Below, in pieces: positions 24,601-33,790 of a stretch of DNA of 64,000 nt. The first letter of the stretch is position 1, and each line of letters begins with the position of its first letter. The notes below the pieces were generated by a model. It was not told the DNA's origin, made no database searches, and saw nothing but the letters and a program-made list of their open reading frames with translations. The DNA comes from Tanypteryx hageni (Eukaryota > Arthropoda > Insecta > Odonata > Petaluridae): contig CM054116.1 in NCBI GenBank assembly GCA_028673005.1, forward strand, positions 134,345,681 through 134,409,680, written 5' to 3'. Made by a program: the position numbers and the translations under genes.

Positions 24601-25602
24601 GCTGTAGTGCTAATCTTATCTGGGCTATGCATCTTCCAAAGCCAACAGTACATGGAAATTATATTTAACCCTCTAGGTCACATGAACCAGATACATAAGG
24701 TTCAAATATGACTCGTGCAGTGTGTTGAAAAGGTAATGAAGTTGTCCAAATATTTTTAAGTCCATCTTCATTTGATAGCCTGCAAGTGACCTCTTCTCAA
24801 GATGATCTCTGTCTAAGCATATTTCACATTATTTCTTATCTGAAAAGGATGCCTTGTAAAACCTAAATGTTTCAACTTTGAATGCTCTTCAGCAATTGTT
24901 TAGTAATGTAGAATTGTCATTTGCAGTTCTGAATATTTATAGTGCACATTGAGGGATGAAACTCCTTTGATACATTTCAACTTGGAAAATATTCCTCTTA
25001 AGAATATTTTCCTAGAGGTTGTTACAACACATGGATTATCATCTTGATAATTTGAAGTCTTATACTCTATATATGAAACTAAAAAGTATAGTTTCTTCTT
25101 TCTTTTATTTTTTATTCATGACTTTAAGGATTAATTTATGTATTCCCAACATGATGACCTGCTAAACCAACAAAAACTGCATGCATGGTAAACAGCCAAA
25201 CCAACCTGATTGCACAGATTGATCACTTTCTTTTTCTCCTCTACTCCCACTGAATGCTCTGTGGGACCTGGCCTACCATTTGTACATGAGTTAGAAGGAA
25301 GTCTTGAGTCGATTTGAACTTGAATGTCATATTTTCAAATTATTTATCAATTCATAATTGAGGCTGAACATCTACTCACCACAGACTTTTATTAATTCAT
25401 CCAAGAGCAAAATATTTCACAATTGCTTTTGTATTTATTTGTTATTATATCATTCTATTACACTGTGTTTTTCACCAAATATCTTTTCTTTTTCAGCTTA
25501 ATTTTCTCCATGGTTGCTTTGTACTACATAACTAGAATTTCTCAAGCAAAATATGCAGCTCCTCAGCCAAACCAGCAGATGGTGGTGAAAAGGAAAAAAT
25601 AA
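18625..25602 (+). CDS. KRTCAP2: KRTCAP2 homologue (oligosaccharyltransferase accessory subunit), exons 2-5
   Basis: Four coding exons join in phase: 18625-18769, 19067-19130, 21995-22061 and 25497-25602, giving 127 residues plus a short missing first exon (the human protein is about 136). The product shows SSILTVLLFSGMQMY, LASSQLHTIFGGYLGS, ESTLFGKNFQTKLFPE, VSVFASGMVHRVSSTTC and IFSMVALYYITRIS, ending in a lysine-rich cytosolic tail (VVKRKK). It has several hydrophobic segments and would sit in the ER membrane with the STT3A-type oligosaccharyltransferase, supporting co-translational N-glycosylation. Intron 3 (19131-21994) begins GC rather than GT. The large introns hold MITEs and a SINE. 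The exon matches to human KRTCAP2 are from memory but very close; the start codon is not located. Confidence 0.88.
19131..19136 (+). promoter_or_regulatory. non-canonical GC splice donor
   Basis: The exon ends CCTGAAG and the intron begins GCAAGT. Apart from T to C at position +2 this is a strong consensus donor, as is usual for GC-AG introns. Phase is kept: the G left over joins TT of the next exon (21995) to make Val, matching Ile/Val at this place in the family. No GT donor nearby would preserve the protein. Confidence 0.75.
19967..20290. mobile_element. MITE with about 100-bp inverted arms
   Basis: AAACAAATTCAAGAATTAGC at 19967 matches, in reverse, the end of the element at 20290, and the match continues through ACCTAGGTGG and CAATTTGAGAAATTAAATAC. 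Inner arms with GGCTGCAT-type sequence and ACAAGGTTGT also pair. There is no coding capacity. It lies in intron 3 of the KRTCAP2 gene. Confidence 0.75.
20704..20766. repeat. short perfect-stem hairpin
   Basis: Two 23-base arms (20704-20726 and 20744-20766), CATAATATGAAATGACAACA... and its reverse complement, pair with a single mismatch around a 17-base loop. It could be a tiny MITE or a hairpin RNA precursor in the KRTCAP2 intron. Sequence alone cannot decide. Confidence 0.6.
21229..21854. mobile_element. element with about 20-bp inverted ends, carrying a nested SINE
   Basis: GGAGTGTTCGTTTTATTG near 21230 and, reversed, CAGGGTGTTCATTTTATTG ending near 21853 form imperfect inverted ends. The interior includes the SINE at 21353-21579. 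I see no transposase frame. The superfamily is not clear and the ends are short, so this is a moderate call. Confidence 0.45.
21353..21579 (+). mobile_element. tRNA-derived SINE with 15-bp target duplication
   Basis: The 227-bp insert is flanked by exact copies of CACCTTTTAAAGATG at 21338-21352 and 21580-21594, the mark of LINE-mediated insertion. Near its 5' end is an A-box-like TAGTGGTTAGG, and about 60 bases on a degenerate B-box-like AGTTAGCATTCC, as in tRNA-derived SINEs with an internal Pol III promoter. The GTAGTGGTTAGG segment is repeated once. The 3' part is unrelated to tRNA. It lies in intron 3 of the KRTCAP2 gene. Confidence 0.75.
22062..25496 (+). other. large KRTCAP2 intron
   Basis: Intron 4 of the KRTCAP2 gene (donor G|GTATGT, acceptor TTTTTCAG). 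It is AT-rich. A degraded hAT-like end lies near 22560-22600 (GGTTGGACCTCACTG). No other recognisable gene or element is seen. Confidence 0.6.
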
Positions 25603-25655
25603 ATTTCCATGCACTAAATGACATACTCGGCAAATGTACCATTAACTATATTCCA

Positions 25656-25661
25656 AATAAA
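25656..25661 (+). terminator. KRTCAP2 poly(A) signal AATAAA
   Basis: AATAAA lies 54 bases after the KRTCAP2 stop codon (25600-25602), followed by a TGT-rich stretch. This is the likely end of the transcript. Confidence 0.65.
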
Positions 25662-26295
25662 ATTGTGATACTGTCTCATGCAGCGTAATTTATTTAGAAA
25701 AATCTGAATATTTCATCTAGCTAATTTATTTTTGATCCATGATGAATGGAATGAAATTAGAGCATAAATTTATTTTAGATAAAGTAGCTTAAACGTTGCT
25801 CATAGGCATTTTCCGTGAATTTCTGTTTTCTATGTCTGAATCCAGATGGTTTTGTTTTCAAAATCAGTGCATGGCATATGATAGGAATTGATGCAGGTCA
25901 TTAAAAAAAAATACTTTTTGAAAGTTAAGAGCCCATCTCTGTTGAAACAAGTGACGATATAAAAATGAATTTTGTTATAAATAACTTTTATATAGATAAC
26001 GCCTTTATATGCATTAACTCAGGTTGATTTACATTAACTTGGGTTACGTTATTTACAATATTTTAAATAAATTTTGGTGAAGCTCGAAGTCTTTCCAGTT
26101 CTGCCGAAACCCTTTGGTTACTGACATCATCCCATGTGACTTTGTTGCTCTCTAGTTATGTAATCTCTCTCCCATCAAGAGATCTCACTCGGGAAAGCAT
26201 GACATAGACTTCACTAGGATGAATTTAATATAAGACTTAAAATCACATTTTAAACACTGGATTTATTTTGGGGTATTTTTTGTTTTCTTTTAATG

Positions 26296-26489
26296 GAAAA
26301 ATCACATCTCATGAACTATTGCTAATAAAATGTTCAGATAAAAGTCATTTTATAGTAAAAATAATGGCAAATTGCACGATTCTGTTTTTTAGCTGAAAGA
26401 AATGTCAAAAAAATACTATGCAAAATATACATTCATGAGCAATCACATTTTGTGTGCCCATATGGGCACGTTCAGCGTTTAAAGGTTAA
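26296..26489 (+). repeat. piggyBac-like right end, copy 1
   Basis: The segment from ATCACATCTCATGAACTATT to GCGTTTAAAGGTTAA is repeated, diverged, at 57256-57456. Read from the other strand it starts TTAACCTTTAAACGCTGAAC and contains the near-perfect palindrome GTGCCCATATGGGCAC, resembling piggyBac-type termini. No transposase or left end was found nearby. Confidence 0.55.
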
Positions 26490-27851
26490 TTCCATATTTA
26501 TATATTATTTTACTTTGTTCAGTTATACCTTACTATTGGTGGTCATGGGCATACAATTACGAAATATTTCTCTTTTTCCATATAATCCAATACAGTGCAT
26601 GTAATTCTGTTGTATTAGCAATAATGGAGTTTCTCATAATGATGAAAGATTTTGTTAAAAAAGTTTAAAATTTTCATGTTCAAAAGAAATCTGCATCAAA
26701 TTGACATGCATTTGAAAATCACCAGTTCTGCAAATTGGCAGCTTCTGTGTCAGCAGAAAATTTTTCACCATAAACAGAGTACAGTTTAATATCATGGATA
26801 TTCTTAAATTTATGAAGCCATCCTTTAGAATAGTCACTGTCATATTGTTGCCTGAGTACTGCATGAAAAATTTTTGCTAAATCTAAAATTTAAAGATGAT
26901 ATGGCAGTTTATTAATATAAAATTATTATTAATTGAAAAGTATATACAGAAGTACATATTATTTGAAAGGTATGCTTCCTGTCAAGTTACAGGATTTTTA
27001 TATGAAAAAAATGGAAATTTCAGATACATATTGTAGACTCCAATTGTAAACTGAAAAAGAAGGATGGATCATTTATTAAAACTGCTCTACATTACGTCTC
27101 CCACAAAAATACCTACATGTGAGAGGACTTACCATGTTAGTTACTTCTTGAAATAATCTAAGAGGGATGTCTGTTTCTTTGGGCAATTGTGATGAAGAAA
27201 AGGTAGCTCCCTCTCTATCCTGCTAAGTGGCATCATGCTGTCATTGTCAAGTTGGAATGAACACTCATTATCTCGAATAATTCGAATGATCTCCATAATC
27301 GAATAATTCGATTACGGATATTCGAATATACCATCACTAGTATGGCTGTATTACATACAAGAGTGCACAAATAACTAACATCACGTTAAAGAGCGAACAC
27401 TGGGGAACCGAAACGTAAAAAATGCCCATGTTCATGTAAAGACGTCACCACAACTTTCCTAGCATAAGATAGTTGAGATTAAGTTAAGGTAATTTAGGTT
27501 AGAGCTAACATACGATACGACAAGATGACTTAAGGACTAACGGAAAATTGACGAAACACAACACAACAAAATATTGAGTATATTTAACGTAACAATGCCG
27601 GTTGTGTCATTGATGGATAATGAGAATTAGTACATTACAACTCTGCTAAATAATATATTAACATGACATATGTTGTGAATGCATTTTATATCAAAACAAT
27701 TCCATCTAGGGACCAAATTTTGTTCCTTAATTGCGGGCAATTCACAAAATGGAGTCATATAATACATTTATAGGGAGCTTTGTTTGGGCCCACAAAAAAA
27801 CCACCTTAAATGCTGGTAAACCTTAAATGGGATAACCTAAAATTGGGTTTC

Positions 27852-27857
<6 letters not shown>

Positions 27858-27917
<60 letters not shown>
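27858..27917. repeat. (TA)n microsatellite, about 60 bp
   Basis: About thirty uninterrupted AT/TA dinucleotides. Such tracts vary in length and can be shortened in assembly. Confidence 0.95.
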
Positions 27918-27919
<2 letters not shown>

Positions 27920-30483
27920 CATATCATAAGTAAGAAGCAGTTATATAGATATGATTAACAATATATTTTATCTTTTCCCTCCTATTCCCATAGTATGTAA
28001 ATGCACAAACCAGGTAATATAGACCCACAACTAAAGTCTATGGTTTCCTAAAATTATTCTTATTGTTCGACTATTTTTGAGTGGTTGTGGCCCACAAAGA
28101 AGGTGGGAGTGATGTGGCCCACAATGAGTGCTAAATAGGTTATGTGACCCTCAAGCTGATAAGTTTAGGCACCACTGGTTTTACATAGAAATCGTAGGGT
28201 ATATAACCATAGAAACAAAATACAAATGTAGATTCACTGTATAAATCAAAGAAAAAAACACTTGTAAATACTACTATCTAACTAGAGCTATTGAAGAATA
28301 GAACAGCTTGCCTGAGGAAGTTTTCAAACCTTTACCACTTGATCAGAAGATGTTTATATTAAAATAAAATGAGTGTCTGAATATTAATTACTCCATCCAC
28401 ACTTGAGCATTGCGACAGCATTAATATCTGTAAAATGAATGGACAAGTAAGAGTAAGTAGGAAAATGCTTCACTAGGTGATAATACATATATATGGTGAT
28501 GGGTGAAGGTGTCTCAAAATTTGAAAACTCCAAAAATCAATGTAAATATCATGAAAATGGTAAAATTGTAACACCTTTAATTCTAACCCACTCATTTAAA
28601 CTTAGAATAATAATGTAAAATATGCTCAAAAACATCCTTAGACAAAATTGGTTAAGTAACACTTTAGGTAACATTTTAATCTTTTACTTCTGTCTGTTTG
28701 TAAAATACTGCAAAATAGAGATGAGCTTATAATTACAATAATATAGCGATTTTTTCCCCCACATGGGTACCTATATTGTAGGTATTTTACAGAAGGTTCA
28801 ATATGTCAACAGCCAAAAATTATGTACATAATATCCTTATTCTGTACGTTGGTCCGTCCATCCGTCGGAACGTTCTATAGAAATCCCCATAAGAACACTT
28901 ATAAATACCTTTTTTCACTTGCAGACTTTTTTCTTTTGCAAAATTACATTAGAAGTAATTGATGTAAGATCTTCGGACCTGGACCATTTTAAATTAAAAT
29001 AAACATAGATTCTTATTCTTATCGTCAACGTTTGCCTTCGGTTCAAAATCGCTCAAGCTATACGTTTAAATCACATTTATTGGAAAATTTTGAGCTTTTT
29101 AAAAATGTTGTCTTGCCGACCGTGTCATTGTTAAACCTCGAGATTGTATTGTCATCCTTATACTATATGCGTAAGGAAAGTGTGTTTTGAATGCTTTATT
29201 ATGAGAGAGAAGGCACCCAAATTATTTATAATAAAAATCGTGTTTTTCATTAATTTCTTTCCAGGATGATGTACTTAACTTATATTAGTTATGCAAAAAG
29301 AATTTAAATCTCATTCGTAAATCTCCAAAAATTACGTTTTAATATGATTTTTCACTTTTTCACACATTTTGTTTATATTGGACCACTGTTGTCCCAATTG
29401 TTGAATTCTATTCTTGGCCTCATAATAAATGCACCAATTTAGTGCTTTAACACGGGTCAGACTTATATATATGGGTGTAACTTATTTACTGAATCTATTA
29501 AGTAATTAGAGGGAGGAAGGAAAAGAGAATGGGAATGAGCAGAAATTGAGAAAAAGGAAGTAGCATTTGTATAGGATTAAAAGGAGCTGCAGTAAAAATA
29601 ACAATAATAAATTATAATTGATTATAAAAAATGTTATACTATTGAATCATGCGCCATTGCCAAATTGTGGGAATTCATAAAACTAAATATAGGTCATGTA
29701 ATTTTCAATGGATTTCTTTAACTGATAATACAGCAAATATTTCGAACTGATTTTCAAATAGGAGTGAAAAAATAACATTTTATGATTTTTATTTAAATTT
29801 CTTTAACTAAAGTAATTTTTCTGGAAAATTTTCAAAACTAACATAGTTAAAAGAAAAGTGTGATCTTAAAAAATAGTTAAACTCATTGCAGTTCATGTAT
29901 TTAGTTACTAGTAAGTTAGTTACTACACATTTTTCCTTTGATGCTAAATTGAGTTCGTTCACATTTTATCTTGTTTTCACGAGTTAATAAGAGTAAAATA
30001 ATTCATTTATTAAGTTAAATTCTATACGTTTTAAATATCACAATTTTCTCAAATATTTCAAGTAAATTTCAGCTACTTCTTTATGCATTATATCTTATTA
30101 TTTCGATTTTCCTCTTATTTTCAGCAAATATTTGGATAATCATTTGGCCTTTCTACTAATAATTACTTAAACAGTATAATTAAAACAAAGATAATTTTCA
30201 AAAATACTGATTTGATTGTGCATGAAAGCCAAACCAGATCATAGCCTATCTTACTGATTTTTCATATCGAAATAAATATAATTGGAATACTTTTATGATA
30301 ATCCCATCATATTTCACGGGCAATTACGCTAGTGCATAACTATAAAAGGACAGGATTCAGGATAAACCAGATAAATGAAACTTTAGAGATAAAATATAAA
30401 TTTTAATTAAGCAATACAATTTCTATTGCATGGAAAAATTGATTACATTTCTTCACATAAGACGGGAAATTTTTTTTGCAACT

Positions 30484-31794
30484 TTACACTGAATCCTCAA
30501 CGAGTAATTCATTGATGCGATAAATTCGCCTCTGCATGGCAAATGCCCTCATTATTGCAAAAGACCCAACGGACGACAAGAAGATGATCAACAGAAACAC
30601 AGCATCCCAACTGAACTGCTCTGATACTAAAGCCACCAGTGGCCCTTCAATGACGGCACCAAATGATCCAAAACCATTAATAACACCAGTCACTGCTGCC
30701 CCTGCATTCCTTCCCCCGGCCTCTCCCACGGAAATGGCCACCGATCCCCCTAATAAAGCATCTGGGCCACATACAAATGCTCCAGCAGCCATCATGAAGA
30801 GTGTATTATAAGCTACTCCCCAAGAGGCTGTAATAGTGAAGAGCACAAAGCTAATGGTTGCCGCAACTGAAGACAACCAGATGTGAAGAAGAGCACGATA
30901 AGATTCAGTAGTTCCCATGTGGTCGGCAGCAAGTCCAAGAAGGATGCTGCCAGCCACTCCCCCAATGTCAAAAACTGTTGCATACATGCCAGCATCTGCC
31001 GTGGAATAGTTGAGGGACTGAGCAAGGTAGATTGGAAGCCATAAATACATAACATAACGAACCAATTTAAGGCAGGCCATAGCTATCGACAATTCTGCCA
31101 CAGTTGGTATTTGCCATAGCTCACGCAGTTGGTGGGTATGACGACTGGATCCACTCTTCAGGGATTTTTCTTGCGCTGTTTCCTTACCAGGTACTACTAT
31201 TCCATATTCAATGGGGCTCTTAAAGAAAATTAATGATACAAATGATAGAAGCAATAAGCACAGAGATGTTGGAACAAAAACAAACCGCCAACCATAGTTC
31301 TGTAACAGATAAACAGCCACACCAGAGGCAATGATACTGCCTCCAAAAGCACTTGTGGATATCATTCCAAAAACTGAGTGTAGATTGGCATCTGAAAACC
31401 ATGAGCTGAGGAATTTACTGCAGGATGGCCAACATGGGCCTTGTGCACCACCTCCCAAAAATAAAAGCAAGAATAGCAAATAAAAATTATTCCAGGAACC
31501 AAAGGTTACCATAGCAAAACCTGACACAAAGAGACTCGCAGTTATTGTTTTCTTGGGCCCCAACTTGTCAGCAATTGGCCCTAAAAACATCTGAAAAACT
31601 GAGTATGGCAAAAGAATTGCAGTGTCCATCCATCCAAGCTGCATTTTTGTGAAATGAAGTTCACTGGCCATGTTACTTTTAATCACACCTAATGGTTTCC
31701 TAGTCAGATACGTTGCTCCATATATTATCCACACGAGAATGAAAACAATTATTTGATGGATTTTTAACTTCCTAGTTACAGTGGATGATGCCAT
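30484..31794 (-). CDS. SLC37-like organophosphate:phosphate antiporter (MFS), intronless
   Basis: A single uninterrupted frame of 436 residues encodes a 12-helix major facilitator of the organophosphate:phosphate antiporter family (UhpT, GlpT, SLC37). TM1 is followed by YLTRKPLG with Arg32, matching the phosphate-binding Arg of SLC37 proteins. The MFS motif GPIADKLGPKK is at 72-82, its second-half counterpart GLAADHMG near residue 285, and conserved GPDALLGGSVAISVGE and VTGVINGFGSFGAVIEGP follow. A charged loop (GKETAQEKSLKSGSSRH) separates the halves. It probably exchanges sugar phosphate or glycerol-3-phosphate for phosphate across an internal membrane; the exact substrate is not shown. The ATG has a good context (AAAATGG) and starts 46 bases after the SNX24-like stop on the same strand. 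Lack of introns suggests retroposition or an ancient single-exon gene. Confidence 0.88.
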   Translation of the reverse strand: MASSTVTRKLKIHQIIVFILVWIIYGATYLTRKPLGVIKSNMASELHFTKMQLGWMDTAILLPYSVFQMFLGPIADKLGPKKTITASLFVSGFAMVTFGSWNNFYLLFLLLFLGGGAQGPCWPSCSKFLSSWFSDANLHSVFGMISTSAFGGSIIASGVAVYLLQNYGWRFVFVPTSLCLLLLSFVSLIFFKSPIEYGIVVPGKETAQEKSLKSGSSRHTHQLRELWQIPTVAELSIAMACLKLVRYVMYLWLPIYLAQSLNYSTADAGMYATVFDIGGVAGSILLGLAADHMGTTESYRALLHIWLSSVAATISFVLFTITASWGVAYNTLFMMAAGAFVCGPDALLGGSVAISVGEAGGRNAGAAVTGVINGFGSFGAVIEGPLVALVSEQFSWDAVFLLIIFLSSVGSFAIMRAFAMQRRIYRINELLVEDSV

Positions 31795-31840
31795 TTTAAA
31801 TATTTTAGTTTAAACGAATTGGTGATATTTCGACAATATT
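31795..31840 (-). other. 46-base spacer between two same-strand genes
   Basis: On the minus strand this AT-rich spacer has no AG dinucleotide, so no splice acceptor. It has no ATG and no AATAAA or ATTAAA. A transcript for the transporter must therefore either start inside the last SNX24-like exon or intron, splice within the SNX24-like coding region, or carry both frames. Confidence 0.7.
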
Positions 31841-33322
31841 TTAACTTCCGCAGTGAAAGTCACCAAACATTGCCAGCAATGTTCCTTCAACAGCAGAATT
31901 TGTTAGCCTCCAATTTCTGTCAACTTCGACATATGGATCCCTTTTATAAATATAAACAGGTTGATGTTCTATTGCATAATCTTCCTCCACTACATTCAAA
32001 GATCTGAAAATTAAAAAAAATAATTATCCTACAATGGAAAAACTGGCTTTTAAAATACTTTTATCTTTGAAGAATAAAAGCAGTTTTAAATATTAGATCA
32101 ATACATTCCTTGGTACAGCAAAGAATTATAGAACAGTTGTTTCTTTTATAACCATAGTATAAACTCGGGACTTGAACCAAAGAATGCTTAAAAAAATTAG
32201 AAATTTATTTTTCTAGCCCTGATGTTTACATACAATTTAAATTTGTCAACAAAATTGTTTTGAACCTGAAAATGTTGGGTTTTTTAGAAAAGAAAAACCT
32301 TTCATAACAAAGGAACACCGAATTCATCATTGGAGTATTCATTAAACTGCGTTAAATCGGATTTAGACAAAGAGAAAGGATATAGATAAACATCTTTATT
32401 CTTCAGCTGTGTAAATTGAAATCCAACACTTGTAACAAATAATGGATATGTTTGCCAAGCATATATATATTCGATATATGATGGTATTAATTATTACTTT
32501 CTTTAACACCGCATAGAGATGGTATTAATTATTACTTTCTTTAACACCGCATAGAGGATTTTGTTCCTTTTAAGTTGATATTTGGAATAAAATTTTGGCT
32601 AAGATCAATAATTTCTTCAGTTAAGAAATATGAATAAAATGATCTCAAAGAATCCTAAGGACGAAAATACAATTTAAATAACAATTAGTACATTTATTCC
32701 TGTCAAATTGGCAGGATTTTACACACACATTAAACTACAAAGTTATACAGTGCAGGGCCGATTCTGAAGGTTTATCCTAGCAAATTGCAAATTAAAATGT
32801 TTTTTTTTACTATTACTAATAATGAGACTGAATACTTACTCGACGCTTTGAGAAGTTTTGTGGATGCCCAGAAAATTCAACACTTTATTTCGTGTTGGAG
32901 TATATTTTAACATGGCTTGTAGATACAGTTCCAACCCTTGCTTTCGCTGTTCTAAAACCTTTGGATTTGAGTTTCGAACTCTTTTTGGCGGAAACGCAGC
33001 TGTGTCATACAGTTTCCTCAACTGCCAAAGGGGAGATAATCATTATAATGTCATGTATTTCATATTAAGTGATAATTTCATTTATCTTTAGATAAAAATA
33101 ATTGCTTTAGTAAAAATAATTAGCTTGACTGAATGGAATTTGACTTTTCACTATTATTTTAAAAAATATTCTTACCTCTCGATGAAGACTGTGGAATGCA
33201 CTGTATCTTTTCTCAATTCGGCGAATTTCTTCTCCGTTATTTATTTCGATAACATATACATAGTAGGGCTTCCTAGATAATTTCTCCACTAAACGATACT
33301 GAGGTATGTGAACTTTGATCAT
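31841..33322 (-). CDS. SNX24: sorting nexin 24-like PX-domain protein
   Basis: Three exons join in phase: 33322-33176, 33021-32840 and 32003-31841, giving 163 residues (human SNX24 has about 169). The product starts MIKVHIPQYRLVEK. The PX domain spans about residues 1-105 with EKRYSAFHSLHRE, where Arg-Tyr is the 3-phosphoinositide-binding position, then FPPKRVRNSNPKVLEQRKQG. The C-terminal exon has HQPVYIYKRDPYVEV and NSAVEGTLLAMFGDF, matching the SNX24 tail HQPVLLFLRDPYV. Donors are GAG|GTAAG and CGA|GTAAGT; acceptors TTGGCAG and TTTTCAG. It should bind phosphoinositides on endosomal membranes. No poly(A) signal lies between its stop and the start of the downstream transporter gene. Confidence 0.92.
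32481..32556. repeat. exact 38-bp tandem duplication
   Basis: Two identical adjacent copies beginning ATGGTATTAATTATTACTTT lie at 32481-32518 and 32519-32556, in an intron of the SNX24-like gene. It is recent, or an assembly artefact. Confidence 0.95.
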
Positions 33323-33790
33323 CACATTTTCAGATACGTGAATCACCAACTGAAATCAAGATACTACTAAATTATTGTAGCGAAAATATAAATTATTACG
33401 TTATTTTCATGTTAATACTTACTTGAGGAGAGGCCTAAATGTAAGCAGAGGAGTACAATTAATTAATGCTAAAGAAACTTGGAATGATTTCTTTTTCCCG
33501 TACTCGGTTTGATTATAAGCAATATTTCTACATTTTGCACTTACAATATTTCACTTAATTATCCGTACAATTTCTCATTTAATCACTTCCTTCTTTCTGT
33601 ATACGTGCAGAAAATATCGACGCGAAATCGTTGCGATACTATCGAGAAACACTAAAGCGTGATGTAAAGTTGTCAATTGACAGTTTTCTCGAGAGGCCGC
33701 TATTGTGGCAGATTGCGGACAGTATTGCTCCAATCGTAGACGAGAAAGGAAAAATTTGAAAAAAAAACCTCATGGAACCTCATATGCCGT
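33323..33790 (-). promoter_or_regulatory. probable promoter/5' UTR region of the SNX24-like gene
   Basis: This is the sequence immediately upstream of the SNX24-like start codon. It is more mixed in base composition than the introns, with TATCGA-containing stretches around 33615-33645. No TATA box or transcription start can be assigned with confidence. The G-rich repeat array begins just beyond it. Confidence 0.3.

Larger units (their letters stand above)
25670..30380. other. intergenic DNA with repeats only
   Basis: Between the convergent KRTCAP2 and SLC37-like genes I see no exon. Contents: the piggyBac-like end at 26296-26489, an AATTCGA-rich element end near 27260-27345 (TCGAATAATTCGAAT repeated in both orientations), a TA microsatellite at 27858-27917, and a hAT-like end (reversed CAGTGGTGCCTAAACTTATC) near 28155-28177. 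Confidence 0.45.
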
